Shown here one piece after another: positions 27,921 through 37,210 of a stretch of DNA of 64,000 bases. Position 1 is the stretch's first letter; each line of letters begins with the position of its first letter. Below the pieces are notes generated by a model. That model ran no database searches, was not told where the DNA came from, and worked only from the letters and a program-made list of their open reading frames with translations. The DNA comes from Vagococcus sp. CY52-2 (GTDB lineage Bacteria > Bacillota > Bacilli > Lactobacillales > Vagococcaceae): contig NZ_CP093384.1 in assembly GCF_022655055.1 (NCBI RefSeq), forward strand, positions 1,674,001 through 1,738,000, written 5' to 3'. A program made the position numbers and the translations under genes.

Positions 27921-29201
27921 ATGAATAAACCTCTCGCTTATCGTATGAGACCAAAAACAATTGATGAAGTTGTTGGCCAAACCCATTTAGTTGGTGAAGG
28001 AAAAATCATTCGCCGCATGGTTGATGCTAAACAATTATCTTCTATGATTTTATATGGCCCACCTGGAACTGGAAAAACAAGTATTGCTAGTGCGATTGCA
28101 GGCTCAACTCACTATGCTTTTCGTATGCTAAATGCTGCAACCGATAGTAAAAAGGATTTACAAATTGTTGTAGAAGAAGCCAAAATGAGTGGAACACTTA
28201 TCTTGTTACTAGATGAAGTTCATCGACTTGATAAACCAAAACAAGATTTTTTATTGCCTCATCTAGAAAATGGTCGGGTTATTTTAATTGGTGCGACAAC
28301 TGAAAATCCCTATATTTCAATTAATCCAGCTATTCGAAGTCGAACACAAATTTTTGAAGTCAAACCTCTCAATGAAGAGGATATCAAACAAGCGATTGAA
28401 CGAGCCTTAACAGACAGTCAAAATGGTTTAGGTGATTTGGATGTGACAGTGACTGATGAAGCCATGACACATTTAACACGTGCAACAAATGGTGATTTAA
28501 GAAGTGCGCTAAACGGTTTGGAACTTGCTGTAAAATCTACTAAATCTAATGATAAAGGAAAAATAGTTATTACATTAGAAGTGATAGAAGAATGTGTGCA
28601 ACGAAAATCTCTCACGCATGATAAAGATGGAGATGCTCATTATAATGTGATTTCCGCCTTTCAAAAAAGTATTCGTGGAAGTGATGTGGATGCTGCCTTA
28701 CACTATATGGCAAGACTAGTCGAAGCTGGGGATATGATGTCGATTTGTAGACGACTTATGGTGATTGCGTACGAAGACATTGGTCTAGCTAATCCAGGAG
28801 CTTGTGCAAGGACTGTGTCTGCTGTTCAAGCAGCTGAAAAATTAGGGTTTCCTGAAGCTCGTATTCCACTTGCTAATGCTGTGATTGATTTGTGTTTATC
28901 ACCAAAATCAAATTCAAGTATTGTCGCCATTGATAACGCATTAAGTGACATCAGACAAGGAAATACAGGAGACGTGCCTGATCATTTGAAAGACTCACAC
29001 TACAAAGGTGCTGAAAAACTAAATCGAGGTGTTGATTACAAATACCCACACAGTTTTGATAATCATTGGGTTAAACAACAATACTTACCAGATAAAATAA
29101 AATATGCCACTTACTACGAACCTGTTCAAACAGGGAAATACGAAATAGCTTTAGGAAAACAATGGGAATGGCTAACTTCACAAAAGAAACGTCAGCCCTA
29201 A
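27921..29201 (+). CDS. rarA: replication-associated recombination AAA+ ATPase RarA (MgsA)
   Basis: RarA acts at stalled or blocked replication forks and at single-strand gaps. The 426-residue protein carries Walker A LYGPPGTGKTS, Walker B LLLDEVHRLD, GATTENPY and the arginine-finger region AIRSRTQIF. The C-terminal tetramerisation domain contains YEDIGLANPGA and NAVIDLCLSPKSNSS. The ATG at 27921 follows AAAGGGGGAAG. A longer frame from 27870 starts upstream of the promoter and is not used. 6S RNA follows. Confidence 0.94.
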   Translation: MNKPLAYRMRPKTIDEVVGQTHLVGEGKIIRRMVDAKQLSSMILYGPPGTGKTSIASAIAGSTHYAFRMLNAATDSKKDLQIVVEEAKMSGTLILLLDEVHRLDKPKQDFLLPHLENGRVILIGATTENPYISINPAIRSRTQIFEVKPLNEEDIKQAIERALTDSQNGLGDLDVTVTDEAMTHLTRATNGDLRSALNGLELAVKSTKSNDKGKIVITLEVIEECVQRKSLTHDKDGDAHYNVISAFQKSIRGSDVDAALHYMARLVEAGDMMSICRRLMVIAYEDIGLANPGACARTVSAVQAAEKLGFPEARIPLANAVIDLCLSPKSNSSIVAIDNALSDIRQGNTGDVPDHLKDSHYKGAEKLNRGVDYKYPHSFDNHWVKQQYLPDKIKYATYYEPVQTGKYEIALGKQWEWLTSQKKRQP

Positions 29202-29250
29202 CAATTGAAGAATCTAATTTCCTGTGATATTATATAACTATAATATCTGT

Positions 29251-29433
29251 GATGTACGCAGTATCCCCATTAGTGTTGACCGAACAAATCGTTTTACTTT
29301 GGGAATCAACGAGTATTTATTAAAAACAGGCCTTTTCATTTGGTAGTTTGAGATATTTACAGCGATTCCCACCTGCATTTTTTAGCGGGTTCAACCATCA
29401 GGGATACAAAACGGCATCGACGGATATTTTTTT
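29251..29433 (+). ncRNA. ssrS: 6S RNA (lacto-usp RNA type)
   Basis: A TATAAT at 29239-29244 predicts a start near 29251. The closing stem is GATG...CAGTATCCC (29251-29267) with GGGATAC...CATC (29401-29418). Inside, GGGAATC (29301-29307) pairs with GATTCCC (29364-29370), flanking an open region like the promoter-mimic bubble that binds RNA polymerase. A T-run ends it near 29433. The location, upstream of a hypothetical gene plus usp, is the published context of the lacto-usp motif, proposed to be the 6S RNA of lactic acid bacteria. 6S RNA modulates the housekeeping polymerase. Confidence 0.8.
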
Positions 29434-29461
29434 GCGTTTAAAATGAAAAGGTTGTGATACG

Positions 29462-29731
29462 TTGTATAAATTTATCCTTATAATTTTTGCTTTTATTTTA
29501 TGTATAATCAGTTATTTTTTATCAAAAAAACAAAAGGCTTTGTTAGTTGTCTTTACAGAAAAAAATCAACCAATATTAAAAAAATTTTCAATATCACTTC
29601 TTTTATTAGCAATTATTGGCATAATTATTGGATTATTTTTTGCAACAAAGTTAACTAGCTTAGTTTTCATCATTATTGTACTTTGCGTATCGGCTGTATT
29701 TAGTGTAATATTATCTCAAAACATTCACTAA
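29462..29731 (+). CDS. small three-helix membrane protein, usp operon
   Basis: The 89-residue protein has hydrophobic helices at about residues 2-20, 43-62 and 66-85, with one Lys-rich cytoplasmic loop (KKQKALLVV to KKFSISL). Function is unknown. The start appears to be TTG 29462, with AAAAGG upstream; there is no ATG nearby. It fills the place of the hypothetical gene that accompanies usp behind lacto-usp RNAs, and usp starts 17 bp later, so the two are likely co-transcribed. Confidence 0.65.
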   Translation: MYKFILIIFAFILCIISYFLSKKQKALLVVFTEKNQPILKKFSISLLLLAIIGIIIGLFFATKLTSLVFIIIVLCVSAVFSVILSQNIH

Positions 29732-29748
29732 GGGGAGTATGGATTATC

Positions 29749-30210
29749 ATGCAAAAAGAATACAAAAAAATATTGGTCGCAATGGATGGATCAAAAGAAT
29801 CAGAACGTGCACTAAAAAAAGCAGTGCATGTAGCCAAACGAAACGATGCCACCCTTTATATCGCTCATATTGTTGATATGCGCGCATTTGAGACTGTTTC
29901 ATCTTATGACGAGACACTTGCAACAAATGCTAAAAAAGAGGCTGATGAAGCCTTAAAACAATATATTGAGTATGCTCATGAGCATAATTTTGACAAAGTG
30001 GAAACAGTGATTCGCATCGGTGTGCCCAAAATCGTCCTATCAGAAGATTTACCAAAAGAATTAGGAATCGACTTAATTATGCTAGGAGCGACTGGGTTAA
30101 ATGCTATGGAGAGAATTTTACTTGGCTCTGTATCAAGTTACGTCTCTATACATGCCAAAAGTGACGTTTTAGTTGTTCGTACAGATATGGATAATAAAAC
30201 AATAAAATAA
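29749..30210 (+). CDS. universal stress protein UspA family
   Basis: The 153-residue Usp-fold protein has the N-terminal strand KKILVAMDGSKESERALKKA and the nucleotide-binding signature GATGLNAMERILLGSVSSYV (G-2x-G-9x-G-S/T), so it probably binds ATP. YIAHIVDMRAF is the second strand. The ribosome site is AAGGGGAG. It is cotranscribed with the small membrane protein and ends in a long bidirectional terminator shared with ackA. Confidence 0.93.
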   Translation: MQKEYKKILVAMDGSKESERALKKAVHVAKRNDATLYIAHIVDMRAFETVSSYDETLATNAKKEADEALKQYIEYAHEHNFDKVETVIRIGVPKIVLSEDLPKELGIDLIMLGATGLNAMERILLGSVSSYVSIHAKSDVLVVRTDMDNKTIK

Positions 30211-30275
30211 ATTAATTAAACAAAAAAGCTGGGATCACCTACTTTAGGATCCCAGCTTTTTTGTTTAATTAATTT
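30209..30275. terminator. bidirectional terminator between usp and ackA, 28-bp perfect stem
   Basis: Bases 30209-30236 are the exact reverse complement of 30248-30275, with an 11-nt loop. The central part AAAAAAGCTGGGATC is a classic intrinsic terminator in both directions. It includes the stop codons of both convergent genes. Confidence 0.9.
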
Positions 30276-31458
30276 ATTTTTTTAACGCTTCAACATCTCT
30301 AGCAATCATTAATTCTTCATCCGTTGGAATTAAAAATACTTTAACTTTAGAATCATCTGTCGAAATAACACGTTCTTCCCCACGAATATTATTTTTATCA
30401 GCATCGATTTCACAGCCGAAAACACTTAAGCCGTCAATAATATTTTTACGAATTTCGATAGCATTTTCACCAATACCTGCTGTGAAGACAATAGCGTCAA
30501 CACCATTCATTGTTGCAACATAACTACCAATATATTTACGGATACGGTCTTCAAAAATTTCAATCGCTACTTTAGCTTCTTCTGTTTCAGATTGTTGTAA
30601 GTCACGCATGTCACTTGAAATACCTGATAAACCTAATAAACCAGATTTTTTGTTTAAAATCTCAACCATTTCTTTAATATCAGTAATGTTTAATTTACCC
30701 ATTAAATATTGTAATAAAGACGCATCAATATCACCTGAACGAGTTCCCATTGTTACACCAGCTAGTGGAGTGAATCCCATTGATGTATCAATTGATTTAC
30801 CACCATCAACTGCTGTAATAGATGCACCGTTGCCTAAATGACAGGTAATAATTTTTGTTTCTTCAATTGGTTTGCCTAACATATCTGCCGCACGTTCTGC
30901 TACATAACGGTGACTAGTTCCATGAGCACCATATTTTCTAGCTCCATATTTTTCATAGTATTCTGTTGGAATGCTATATAAATAGTTTACTTTAGGCATT
31001 GTTGTATGGAATGATGTATCGAATACTCCAACATTTAATGTGTTTGGTAATAATTTTTGGAATACACGAATAACCTTTGCTTCTGCTGGATTGTGCAATG
31101 GAGCAAACTCTGCTAAATCATCTACTAAAGCAAGAGCTTCATCATCAATAATTGCTGACTGTTTAAAGTGCTCTCCACCTGCTACAATACGATGTCCTGC
31201 ACCGGTAATTTCTTCAAATGAGTCAATAATATTTAATTCAGTTAATTGTTCTAATAACATATTAATGGCAATTTCATGATCTTCAATATCTTTAATCACT
31301 TCATATTTTTTATCTTCACCATATTTAATCGTAAAAATTGAATCATTTAATCCAATTCTTTCCACAATTCCTTTAGCGATAACTGTTTCTTCCGGCATTG
31401 TATATAATTGCCATTTTAAACTTGAACTTCCAGCATTAATTGCGATTGTTTTTGACAT
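30274..31458 (-). CDS. ackA: acetate kinase
   Basis: AckA makes ATP from acetyl phosphate and ADP, releasing acetate. The 394-residue protein starts [19 protein letters not shown], with [61 protein letters not shown] and a C-terminal [10 protein letters not shown] use ATG 31456-31458, which has GGAG upstream; the frame extends 13 codons further without support. It follows the ytxK-type methylase, as in many Firmicutes. Confidence 0.97.
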   Translation of the reverse strand: MSKTIAINAGSSSLKWQLYTMPEETVIAKGIVERIGLNDSIFTIKYGEDKKYEVIKDIEDHEIAINMLLEQLTELNIIDSFEEITGAGHRIVAGGEHFKQSAIIDDEALALVDDLAEFAPLHNPAEAKVIRVFQKLLPNTLNVGVFDTSFHTTMPKVNYLYSIPTEYYEKYGARKYGAHGTSHRYVAERAADMLGKPIEETKIITCHLGNGASITAVDGGKSIDTSMGFTPLAGVTMGTRSGDIDASLLQYLMGKLNITDIKEMVEILNKKSGLLGLSGISSDMRDLQQSETEEAKVAIEIFEDRIRKYIGSYVATMNGVDAIVFTAGIGENAIEIRKNIIDGLSVFGCEIDADKNNIRGEERVISTDDSKVKVFLIPTDEELMIARDVEALKK

Positions 31459-31472
31459 GTTTATTTTCTCCT

Positions 31473-32495
31473 CTATTTTATATTCGATTCGCACCATTGA
31501 CGAAACTGATTGACAAAGTTTAATACACTTTTATTTTCCTTTAAAGATGGTAACTCTGCTAGTAATACCTCTTGGGCTTGCTTAGCTTTATTTCCTTTGT
31601 TTTGGACAAGTACAATCGATTTTCCTAAACTTTTTTGACTAAAAAGAGTTTTTGGTAACTGTAATATACCTTGCAGATAAACTTCTTCAACTAACCATTT
31701 TTTAAGAGAATCAGCTTGTTCAGTTTCTAGGAAATTATTTGGCACTAAGAATAGGCCAAAGCCGTCCTCTTTCACATACTTCATACTCTGTTCCATTAAT
31801 AAATGATGTGCATAACTGTGTTCAGTAGCAAAAGATGTCATGAAGTCTTTTGCTACATCATCTTTTGGGTAATACCCAATCGGTAAATCAGCAACTGCTA
31901 CATCTAATGGTTCCATAAGCAATGGCTCTAAAGAATCTTGATGAAATAACTCTGCTTCTAATCCTAACCAATTTTTATTCACAGCAGCTACTTCTAATAA
32001 TAACTCATCGATATCAACACCAATTCCTTTAATATTAGTATAACCGGCTACGCTTAAATTGCTTAAAATTGTATAAAGTAGATTACCCATACCAACAGAC
32101 AAGTCCCCAACAACCATATCGTCTTGCTTATCTTTCATCAATTGTTCAATCATATAAACAAATAAAAAGCCAATACCATCTGGTGTTAGTTGATGATTTG
32201 CTTGAAGTGGTTCCACTTTTAATCCACTAAGTAATGTTAACTGAGTGATTTTTCTCTTTTCTTCAGTTGACAACGTCATGCCTAATAACTCTTGATAATA
32301 CGCTTCAAGCTGTTTAACTGCTACTTGATTTGGAACATTATCAATAACACGAACGCTACCACCATCCAATAAATTCTCTCCGTTTTCGACATAAGCATCA
32401 AAAAAAGATGTATCCAGTTCTTGCTGAAGCAATTTCACAGATTCATGCATATTTTTAAAGCCCATCTCCACATTCGTTTGAGACAATTGTGTCAC
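31473..32495 (-). CDS. class I SAM-dependent methyltransferase, YtxK type
   Basis: This 340-residue protein belongs to the N6-adenine-methylase-like family that sits between comG and ackA in Firmicutes. An all-helical N-domain (about residues 1-110) precedes a Rossmann SAM domain with [15 protein letters not shown] and a motif IV variant [13 protein letters not shown], where DLPIGY replaces the typical [19 protein letters not shown] follows. Target is unknown. The start is probably GTG 32495 (AAGGAAGAG close by), with an alternative at [10 protein letters not shown] ten codons in. It ends 14 bp before ackA. Confidence 0.8.
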   Translation of the reverse strand: MTQLSQTNVEMGFKNMHESVKLLQQELDTSFFDAYVENGENLLDGGSVRVIDNVPNQVAVKQLEAYYQELLGMTLSTEEKRKITQLTLLSGLKVEPLQANHQLTPDGIGFLFVYMIEQLMKDKQDDMVVGDLSVGMGNLLYTILSNLSVAGYTNIKGIGVDIDELLLEVAAVNKNWLGLEAELFHQDSLEPLLMEPLDVAVADLPIGYYPKDDVAKDFMTSFATEHSYAHHLLMEQSMKYVKEDGFGLFLVPNNFLETEQADSLKKWLVEEVYLQGILQLPKTLFSQKSLGKSIVLVQNKGNKAKQAQEVLLAELPSLKENKSVLNFVNQFRQWCESNIK

Positions 32496-32610
32496 CTCTT
32501 CCTTGTCTTAATTCACAAATCCCTTACTTTCCTATTCTATCGAAAGCACTTGGATATTTCAAGGTATTAAAACTGAAAATGATAGGGTTTTTTGGAAGTT
32601 TTGATAGCCT

Positions 32611-32940
32611 TTACTTAATCTTTACAAAAACCTGTCGTTTAAAACCTGTATTTAAATCAATAAAAATAGTAACATACGCACCATACTTACTTTTTTCAAG
32701 TTGCACTGTTCCAATATTATATTCAATTATTTTTGATGTATTATCTTCCATTTCTAAAGCGTAATTTCGATATTTTTCTTCTAGAATATCTGCTAAATAA
32801 GCATCTGTTGCTTGTTTTATAACAAATTGTTTATGTTGATAATCATCGATAAAATATAATGTCGTTATTGTAAATAATAAAAGGACTGCTAAAAAAGGAA
32901 GAGCAATACTTCCTTCTTTATTTTTTAAGAAAGTAAACAT
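32611..32940 (-). CDS. comGG: competence pseudopilin ComGG
   Basis: The last gene of the comG operon encodes a 109-residue minor pseudopilin. It starts with a basic KNKEG, then a 20-residue hydrophobic helix (SIALPFLAVLLLFTITTLYF), as in ComGG, which lacks a standard prepilin cleavage site. The C-terminal globular part is short and charged. It overlaps comGF by 23 bp, implying coupled translation. Assignment rests on position plus architecture, since ComGG sequences diverge quickly. Confidence 0.8.
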   Translation of the reverse strand: MFTFLKNKEGSIALPFLAVLLLFTITTLYFIDDYQHKQFVIKQATDAYLADILEEKYRNYALEMEDNTSKIIEYNIGTVQLEKSKYGAYVTIFIDLNTGFKRQVFVKIK

Positions 32941-33310
32941 ATCGCTCCCCCTGTAATGTAATCAGTGTCATCTCAATTAAAGAATCAAGTTCGACAAATG
33001 TTGCTGATTTCAAACCAACTATAATAGGCTGAAATCCTGGTTTTTTTCGTAACTTGTCCTCATACATATCAAAAATAATCCGTTCATCTGCTTTTCCATC
33101 CACTGCTTTTTTATAAACTAATTCAGTTGGTTTTACTTCTAACAACGTTAAAGACTCAATTTCATGCTCTAACTGTCTCTTACCAATATGTATTTCTAAA
33201 TATGAAGCATTTTCTTGATAAGCCCATAATTGATTTATTTGTTTAATAAACGGCATTAAAAACAATAACAAACCCACCAGAAGACTTAATGCTATTAAAC
33301 ACTCTAACAA
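32918..33310 (-). CDS. comGF: competence pseudopilin ComGF
   Basis: A minor pseudopilin of the DNA-uptake pilus, 130 residues from the first usable codon (TTG 33310). The frame is open further upstream and reads NDGFTLLECLIALSLLVG, a complete prepilin motif. Yet no ATG, GTG or TTG lies in frame between the comGE coding region and this motif. So either a rare codon or coupling with comGE starts it, or the annotated start is too short. The C-terminal half (ERIIFDMYEDKLRKKPGFQP) matches ComGF. Confidence 0.8.
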   Translation of the reverse strand: MLECLIALSLLVGLLLFLMPFIKQINQLWAYQENASYLEIHIGKRQLEHEIESLTLLEVKPTELVYKKAVDGKADERIIFDMYEDKLRKKPGFQPIIVGLKSATFVELDSLIEMTLITLQGERYVYFLKK

Positions 33311-33324
33311 AGTAAAGCCATCAT

Positions 33325-33633
33325 TTAATTCGCATCTAAAATCATTATCTCTAAAATTGTTCCTTCTTTTTCTATAATAAAAGAGTCCTCACTACTTTCT
33401 ATTAATTGAATCTTTTGTCTAACTGCTTTCTCTTGTAATCCTTGTTCATCAATTTTAGTTTCTATATATTCCCATTCTTTAGCAAAAATCGCTAACTCTA
33501 AATATAATTGATTTTGATTTTCTTGTTGCCTTACAAATAATATTATTTGTATCATAAACAAAATACCAACTGTTAATATAAATAAAGCTAACAAACTCTC
33601 GAATAATAAAAAGCCATCATTGCCTTTCCACAT
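33325..33633 (-). CDS. comGE: competence pseudopilin ComGE-like
   Basis: A 102-residue minor pseudopilin: NDGFLLFESLLALFILTVGI combines a G-F cleavage-like site, the +5 Glu and the hydrophobic helix of type IV pilins. A helical, Gln/Glu-rich segment and two short strands follow. The name follows gene order; sequence conservation in this gene is low. It overlaps comGD by 17 bp. Confidence 0.8.
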   Translation of the reverse strand: MWKGNDGFLLFESLLALFILTVGILFMIQIILFVRQQENQNQLYLELAIFAKEWEYIETKIDEQGLQEKAVRQKIQLIESSEDSFIIEKEGTILEIMILDAN

Positions 33634-34060
33634 ATTTAAACACCTTACTACTTCCTAATTGAACAATATAGTCAATCTTTGTTTGTGTTGATTGATCAAA
33701 AAAAGTGAACGTTTCCAATTTACTAGGACTTGCTGTTCCAGCTTGTAACTCAAGAGAACTTTCTCTCATAATGAGTAATGGTTTCTCTATGTAAAGAAAC
33801 TCTTCCTTCTTTTGGCCTTTTAATGTGTAATTAAATATGATTCTCTGTGAATCTTTATCTGCAAATATTTTACTACTTTCCTTTTCTATCACTGCACTAT
33901 GCTGACTTTTTTCATATAGTCTTTCAAACATTATTAATTGTGAAGCAATCGTCTTTTGTTCTTTCCACTTTTCTATTTTGATAATTGGTAGTAATCCAAA
34001 AATACTGATAATAAGCAACACACATAGGCATTCCCATAAAGTAAACCCATCATTACTCAA
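33617..34060 (-). CDS. comGD: competence pseudopilin ComGD
   Basis: A 147-residue pseudopilin with leader MSNDG and the helix FTLWECLCVLLIISIFGLLP. It then has a C-domain that carries ITS-type strands (RIIFNYTLKGQKKEEFLYIE) usual for ComGD. Translation probably begins at TTG 34060, overlapping the end of comGC. The prepilin peptidase (comC) is not in this window. Confidence 0.85.
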   Translation of the reverse strand: MSNDGFTLWECLCVLLIISIFGLLPIIKIEKWKEQKTIASQLIMFERLYEKSQHSAVIEKESSKIFADKDSQRIIFNYTLKGQKKEEFLYIEKPLLIMRESSLELQAGTASPSKLETFTFFDQSTQTKIDYIVQLGSSKVFKYVERQ

Positions 34061-34352
34061 CTTTAATGCCTATTTTTTCTGCCTTATCTTTTTGGTCTTT
34101 TGAAATATACCCACCTTGTACTAACTCATTTAAGTCTTTTGGTCTTTCATTATTATCTAAATAATACATTTCTGTTTGCGTTTGAATGACTTTACTTAAA
34201 GCATCATCACCTTGTTTATTAATACTAGCTTGTTGTTTAGAAAGATTTGGTACAAATAAAATAATTAATACAGCAATAACTAGTAATACGATCAACATTT
34301 CCAGTAACGTAAATCCATCATTCTTCTTTTTTAGTTTCTGTAATAGTTTCAA
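34053..34352 (-). CDS. comGC: competence major pseudopilin ComGC
   Basis: ComGC is the main subunit of the transformation pilus that binds external DNA. The 99-residue prepilin has a basic leader (KLKKKNDG), cleavage before F, +5 Glu in FTLLEMLIVLLVIAVLIILF, and the signature VPNLSKQQASINKQGDDAL. LYYLDN-type and LVQGGYISKDQ segments follow. The start is TTG 34350-34352 (GGGGG upstream), overlapping the comGB stop as TTGA. Confidence 0.92.
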   Translation of the reverse strand: MKLLQKLKKKNDGFTLLEMLIVLLVIAVLIILFVPNLSKQQASINKQGDDALSKVIQTQTEMYYLDNNERPKDLNELVQGGYISKDQKDKAEKIGIKVE

Positions 34353-35398
34353 TAAAAATCCCCCATTCCATTATATATTGGCAATAATAATGAGCCATAA
34401 ACGGACACAATTAATATGGCAATGATTAAAAAAGTTATTGGTTGAAGCAATTGAATCTTTTTCTCACATTCTGTCATAAAATTCTCCCACTCTCGTTCGC
34501 CAAAAATGGTTAATTCTTGTCCAAGTCTCCCATGAATTTCACCTTGTCTAATAAGCCACGTCAGTTCTGGTTTCAAAAAACGCCATTGGCTAATCGGTTC
34601 ATCAATAAAAATACCTTGTTCCAATTTTATTTTTATTTCTTTTGACATCTCTTGCATTAATTGTGAATACCCTTTTTGTTGCATAACCAATACAACCTCT
34701 TTAAATTCCATTCCTTGTGATAATAAGTTCCCCCATTCAGTTGCAAACAATGATGTATAGTAACTGGTTAAAAGTTTTCCAATAACAGGTAATCGAGCAT
34801 AAAGCATCAGTTTCTTTATTTGCGAATATCGATTTAACTGGTTTACTACTAAATACCCAGATAATATCAAAGTACTAATGAAAAATAGGCCATATTTCAA
34901 TCCCTTATCAATCAAACTAAACATCGATGGTGTCGCAGGATCTTGTGATAGTTCTGAAAGCTGCGGCAATATCACCCACTTCATTCCAATAATTATCCCT
35001 ATTAAAAAGATTAATAACAAAATAGGATAGCTTAATACTTTTATCATTTCTTTTCGCTGCTTTTGTCGTTCTTTCATTTGTGAAGACATTCTCTTTAATG
35101 TTCCAACTAAATCCCCATGAACTTCTGAGAATTTAATTGGCGCTAACTGTTCTTTTGAAAAACCTACTCCCAGTAAACACTTCGCTAAAGACTCACCTTT
35201 TAGTAGTTTTCTTTCAATATAATTCAATTGTTTCCCTTGTTTGAAAGAAATAGTCTTCATGAATTGAATACTTTGTTCCAAACTAAACCCATTTTCTAAC
35301 AAATTACCTAATAGATAGATAAACTCATATTTTTCTTGATGATTATACGGTTTAATTTTTATAGATTTGATAAGTTTTTTGTGTGATTTTCTTTTCAT
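34349..35398 (-). CDS. comGB: competence pilus platform protein ComGB
   Basis: ComGB is the polytopic inner-membrane platform of the pseudopilus (GspF/PilC family). It has two T2SS-F domains (about residues 25-140 and 220-345) with transmembrane segments LLLIFLIGIIIGMKWVIL, LFFISTLILSGYLVV and a C-terminal LLQPITFLIIAILIVSVYGS. The start is ambiguous: the frame is open to 35470, with ATGs at 35458 and 35431 too. I take 35398 (MKRKSHKKLIK) because it gives family length and the smallest overlap with comGA, though its ribosome site is poor. Confidence 0.88.
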   Translation of the reverse strand: MKRKSHKKLIKSIKIKPYNHQEKYEFIYLLGNLLENGFSLEQSIQFMKTISFKQGKQLNYIERKLLKGESLAKCLLGVGFSKEQLAPIKFSEVHGDLVGTLKRMSSQMKERQKQRKEMIKVLSYPILLLIFLIGIIIGMKWVILPQLSELSQDPATPSMFSLIDKGLKYGLFFISTLILSGYLVVNQLNRYSQIKKLMLYARLPVIGKLLTSYYTSLFATEWGNLLSQGMEFKEVVLVMQQKGYSQLMQEMSKEIKIKLEQGIFIDEPISQWRFLKPELTWLIRQGEIHGRLGQELTIFGEREWENFMTECEKKIQLLQPITFLIIAILIVSVYGSLLLPIYNGMGDFY

Positions 35399-36302
35399 AA
35401 TAGGCTTTTTGTAAACTTTTTTCCCACTCATCTTCTCCTTCTTTATAAAACATGTCATATAACACTCCATAATTTTTTCCTGATGTTAACGGTAACATCT
35501 CTTGATAGACAATTCCTTGTACACTTTGATTCATTTCTTCTCTAGGAATCCCTAATTCGATTAATCTTTCCTCAACTCCTTTCCTGTTTTTAGCATGTAT
35601 AGTTGAAAAGACTAAATGTCCCGTTAAAGCTGCTCTCATAGCCATTTGTGCTGTTTCTGTATCTCTTATTTCTCCTATCATCAAGCAATCTGGTCGATGT
35701 CGTAAACATACCTTAATCAGCTCCTGATACGTTAAACCGATTTTTTCATTGACTTGAAATTGGAGACAATCTGTATCCTCTATTTCCACTGGATCCTCTA
35801 TCGTGATAATATGTTTTTTTTCCTGATGAATTAAGTATTGCATCAATAAATGCATCGTAGTTGATTTTCCCGAACCTGTAGGACCAGAAAATAAGAATAA
35901 GCCATTGCGTGTAATTTGTTTTTTTATTTTTTCAATTTGATTATTATCAACAAACTGAAGACTTTTACTCGACATCGGGTATAAAAAACGAATCACAAGT
36001 GTTTCACGATTCAAGAAATCACCTACAACAGATAATCGAATCCGAAAGGTTTCTTTTTTAACTTTAATAGTCGTTCCACCCATCTGAACTTTACGCTTTT
36101 CGGCAATATCCATTCCTGCAAGATATTTAAAATATAAAATTAATTGTTCAGCTGTTTTATAAGATAATAAATCATAACTTGTCATATCATGATGCTTCCG
36201 AAATGATACGTCATACATTGATGAAGTTTTAGGGAGAATATACAAATCACTCACTTGGTTTTTATAACCAACTTCCAATAATTTTTTAGCTAGTTTTTTC
36301 AT
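35352..36302 (-). CDS. comGA: competence pilus assembly ATPase ComGA
   Basis: ComGA is the cytoplasmic GspE-type ATPase that powers assembly of the DNA-uptake pilus. The 316-residue protein shows Walker A GPTGSGKSTT, the Asp box ITIEDPVEI, Walker B CLMIGEIRDTETA and the His box ALTGHLVFSTIHAKN. The start ATG at 36302 has AAAGGA 7 nt upstream; the frame extends six codons more. It heads the comG operon. No clear competence sigma-factor box was found upstream. Confidence 0.94.
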   Translation of the reverse strand: MKKLAKKLLEVGYKNQVSDLYILPKTSSMYDVSFRKHHDMTSYDLLSYKTAEQLILYFKYLAGMDIAEKRKVQMGGTTIKVKKETFRIRLSVVGDFLNRETLVIRFLYPMSSKSLQFVDNNQIEKIKKQITRNGLFLFSGPTGSGKSTTMHLLMQYLIHQEKKHIITIEDPVEIEDTDCLQFQVNEKIGLTYQELIKVCLRHRPDCLMIGEIRDTETAQMAMRAALTGHLVFSTIHAKNRKGVEERLIELGIPREEMNQSVQGIVYQEMLPLTSGKNYGVLYDMFYKEGEDEWEKSLQKAYYEKKITQKTYQIYKN

Positions 36303-36368
36303 ATTTTTTTCCTTTCTCATCTTTAATATTTGCTTTTTTAAAAAAATACTCTGAAAAAACCAAAAAAA

Positions 36369-36398
36369 AAAACAACCAGAATTTTTTCTAGTTGTTTT
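36369..36398 (-). terminator. terminator of yebC
   Basis: AAACAAC-C-AGAA pairs with TTCT-A-GTTGTTT around a short T loop, followed on the minus strand by eleven T. It separates yebC from the comG operon. Confidence 0.8.
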
Positions 36399-36409
36399 TT
36401 GCTTTATTG

Positions 36410-37132
36410 CTACATGTCTGCAGATGTGAATACCTCTGAAACATCATCATCATCTTCTAAAATATCAACAATCTTCTCTAATGTTTCTTTATCTGATTCA
36501 CTCAATGCAACAAGTGTTTGTGGCACCATAGTTAATTCTGCTTGTGCTAACGTATACTCTTTTTCTAATTCATCTCGTACTGCTGTGAATGCACTTGGAT
36601 CAGTATAAATTTCAAATACTTCCTCTGATACTTCTATATCATCACCACCAGCTTCTAGCACACTTAGCATCATAGTGTCTTCATCTACATCTAGTCCTTC
36701 TCTTTCAATCACAATGTAGCCTTTTCGATCAAACATATAAGAGACAGAACCAGATTCCCCTAGAGAACCACCATTTTTATTAAATGCAACACGTACGTTA
36801 GTTGACGTTCGGTTACGATTATCTGTTAAAGCATGAACTAAAATGGCCACACCTGCTGGGCCATAACCTTCATAAACTACTTCATCATAATTTTCACCTT
36901 CACCAGCACTTGTTGCCTTTTTGATTGCACGTTGAATATTATCATTTGGCATATTCGCAGTTCTTGCTTTATCTAACACTAATCTCAGCGAAGGGTTAGA
37001 AGACGGATCTGGACCACCACTTTTTGCTGCCATATAGATTTCACGTGATAATTTTTGAAACACTTTACCCCGTTTAGCATCCTGTGCTCCTTTTCTATTC
37101 TTAATGTTATTCCATTTTGAATGTCCTGCCAT
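36410..37132 (-). CDS. yebC: YebC/PmpR family translation/transcription factor
   Basis: YebC proteins bind DNA in some studies, and in Firmicutes have been linked to relief of ribosome stalling at polyproline. The 240-residue protein begins [20 protein letters not shown], the family hallmark, with [25 protein letters not shown] and TDNRNRT later. GCGGGGAA lies near the ATG. It is monocistronic, upstream of comG, separated by a terminator. Confidence 0.94.
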   Translation of the reverse strand: MAGHSKWNNIKNRKGAQDAKRGKVFQKLSREIYMAAKSGGPDPSSNPSLRLVLDKARTANMPNDNIQRAIKKATSAGEGENYDEVVYEGYGPAGVAILVHALTDNRNRTSTNVRVAFNKNGGSLGESGSVSYMFDRKGYIVIEREGLDVDEDTMMLSVLEAGGDDIEVSEEVFEIYTDPSAFTAVRDELEKEYTLAQAELTMVPQTLVALSESDKETLEKIVDILEDDDDVSEVFTSADM

Positions 37133-37210
37133 TTCAATTCCCCGCTTTCTAGCATAATATTAAACATATAATACCATTTTATCATAAGTTGATTAAAAAA
37201 GAGACCTCAC

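Noticed and set aside
32489-32764. Plus-strand open frame of 91 codons
   Set aside because: It lies opposite the comGG coding region, with no ribosome site.
36303-36368. Competence sigma-factor box upstream of comGA
   Set aside because: No TACGAATA-like element is present; only A/T-rich sequence that cannot be told from background.
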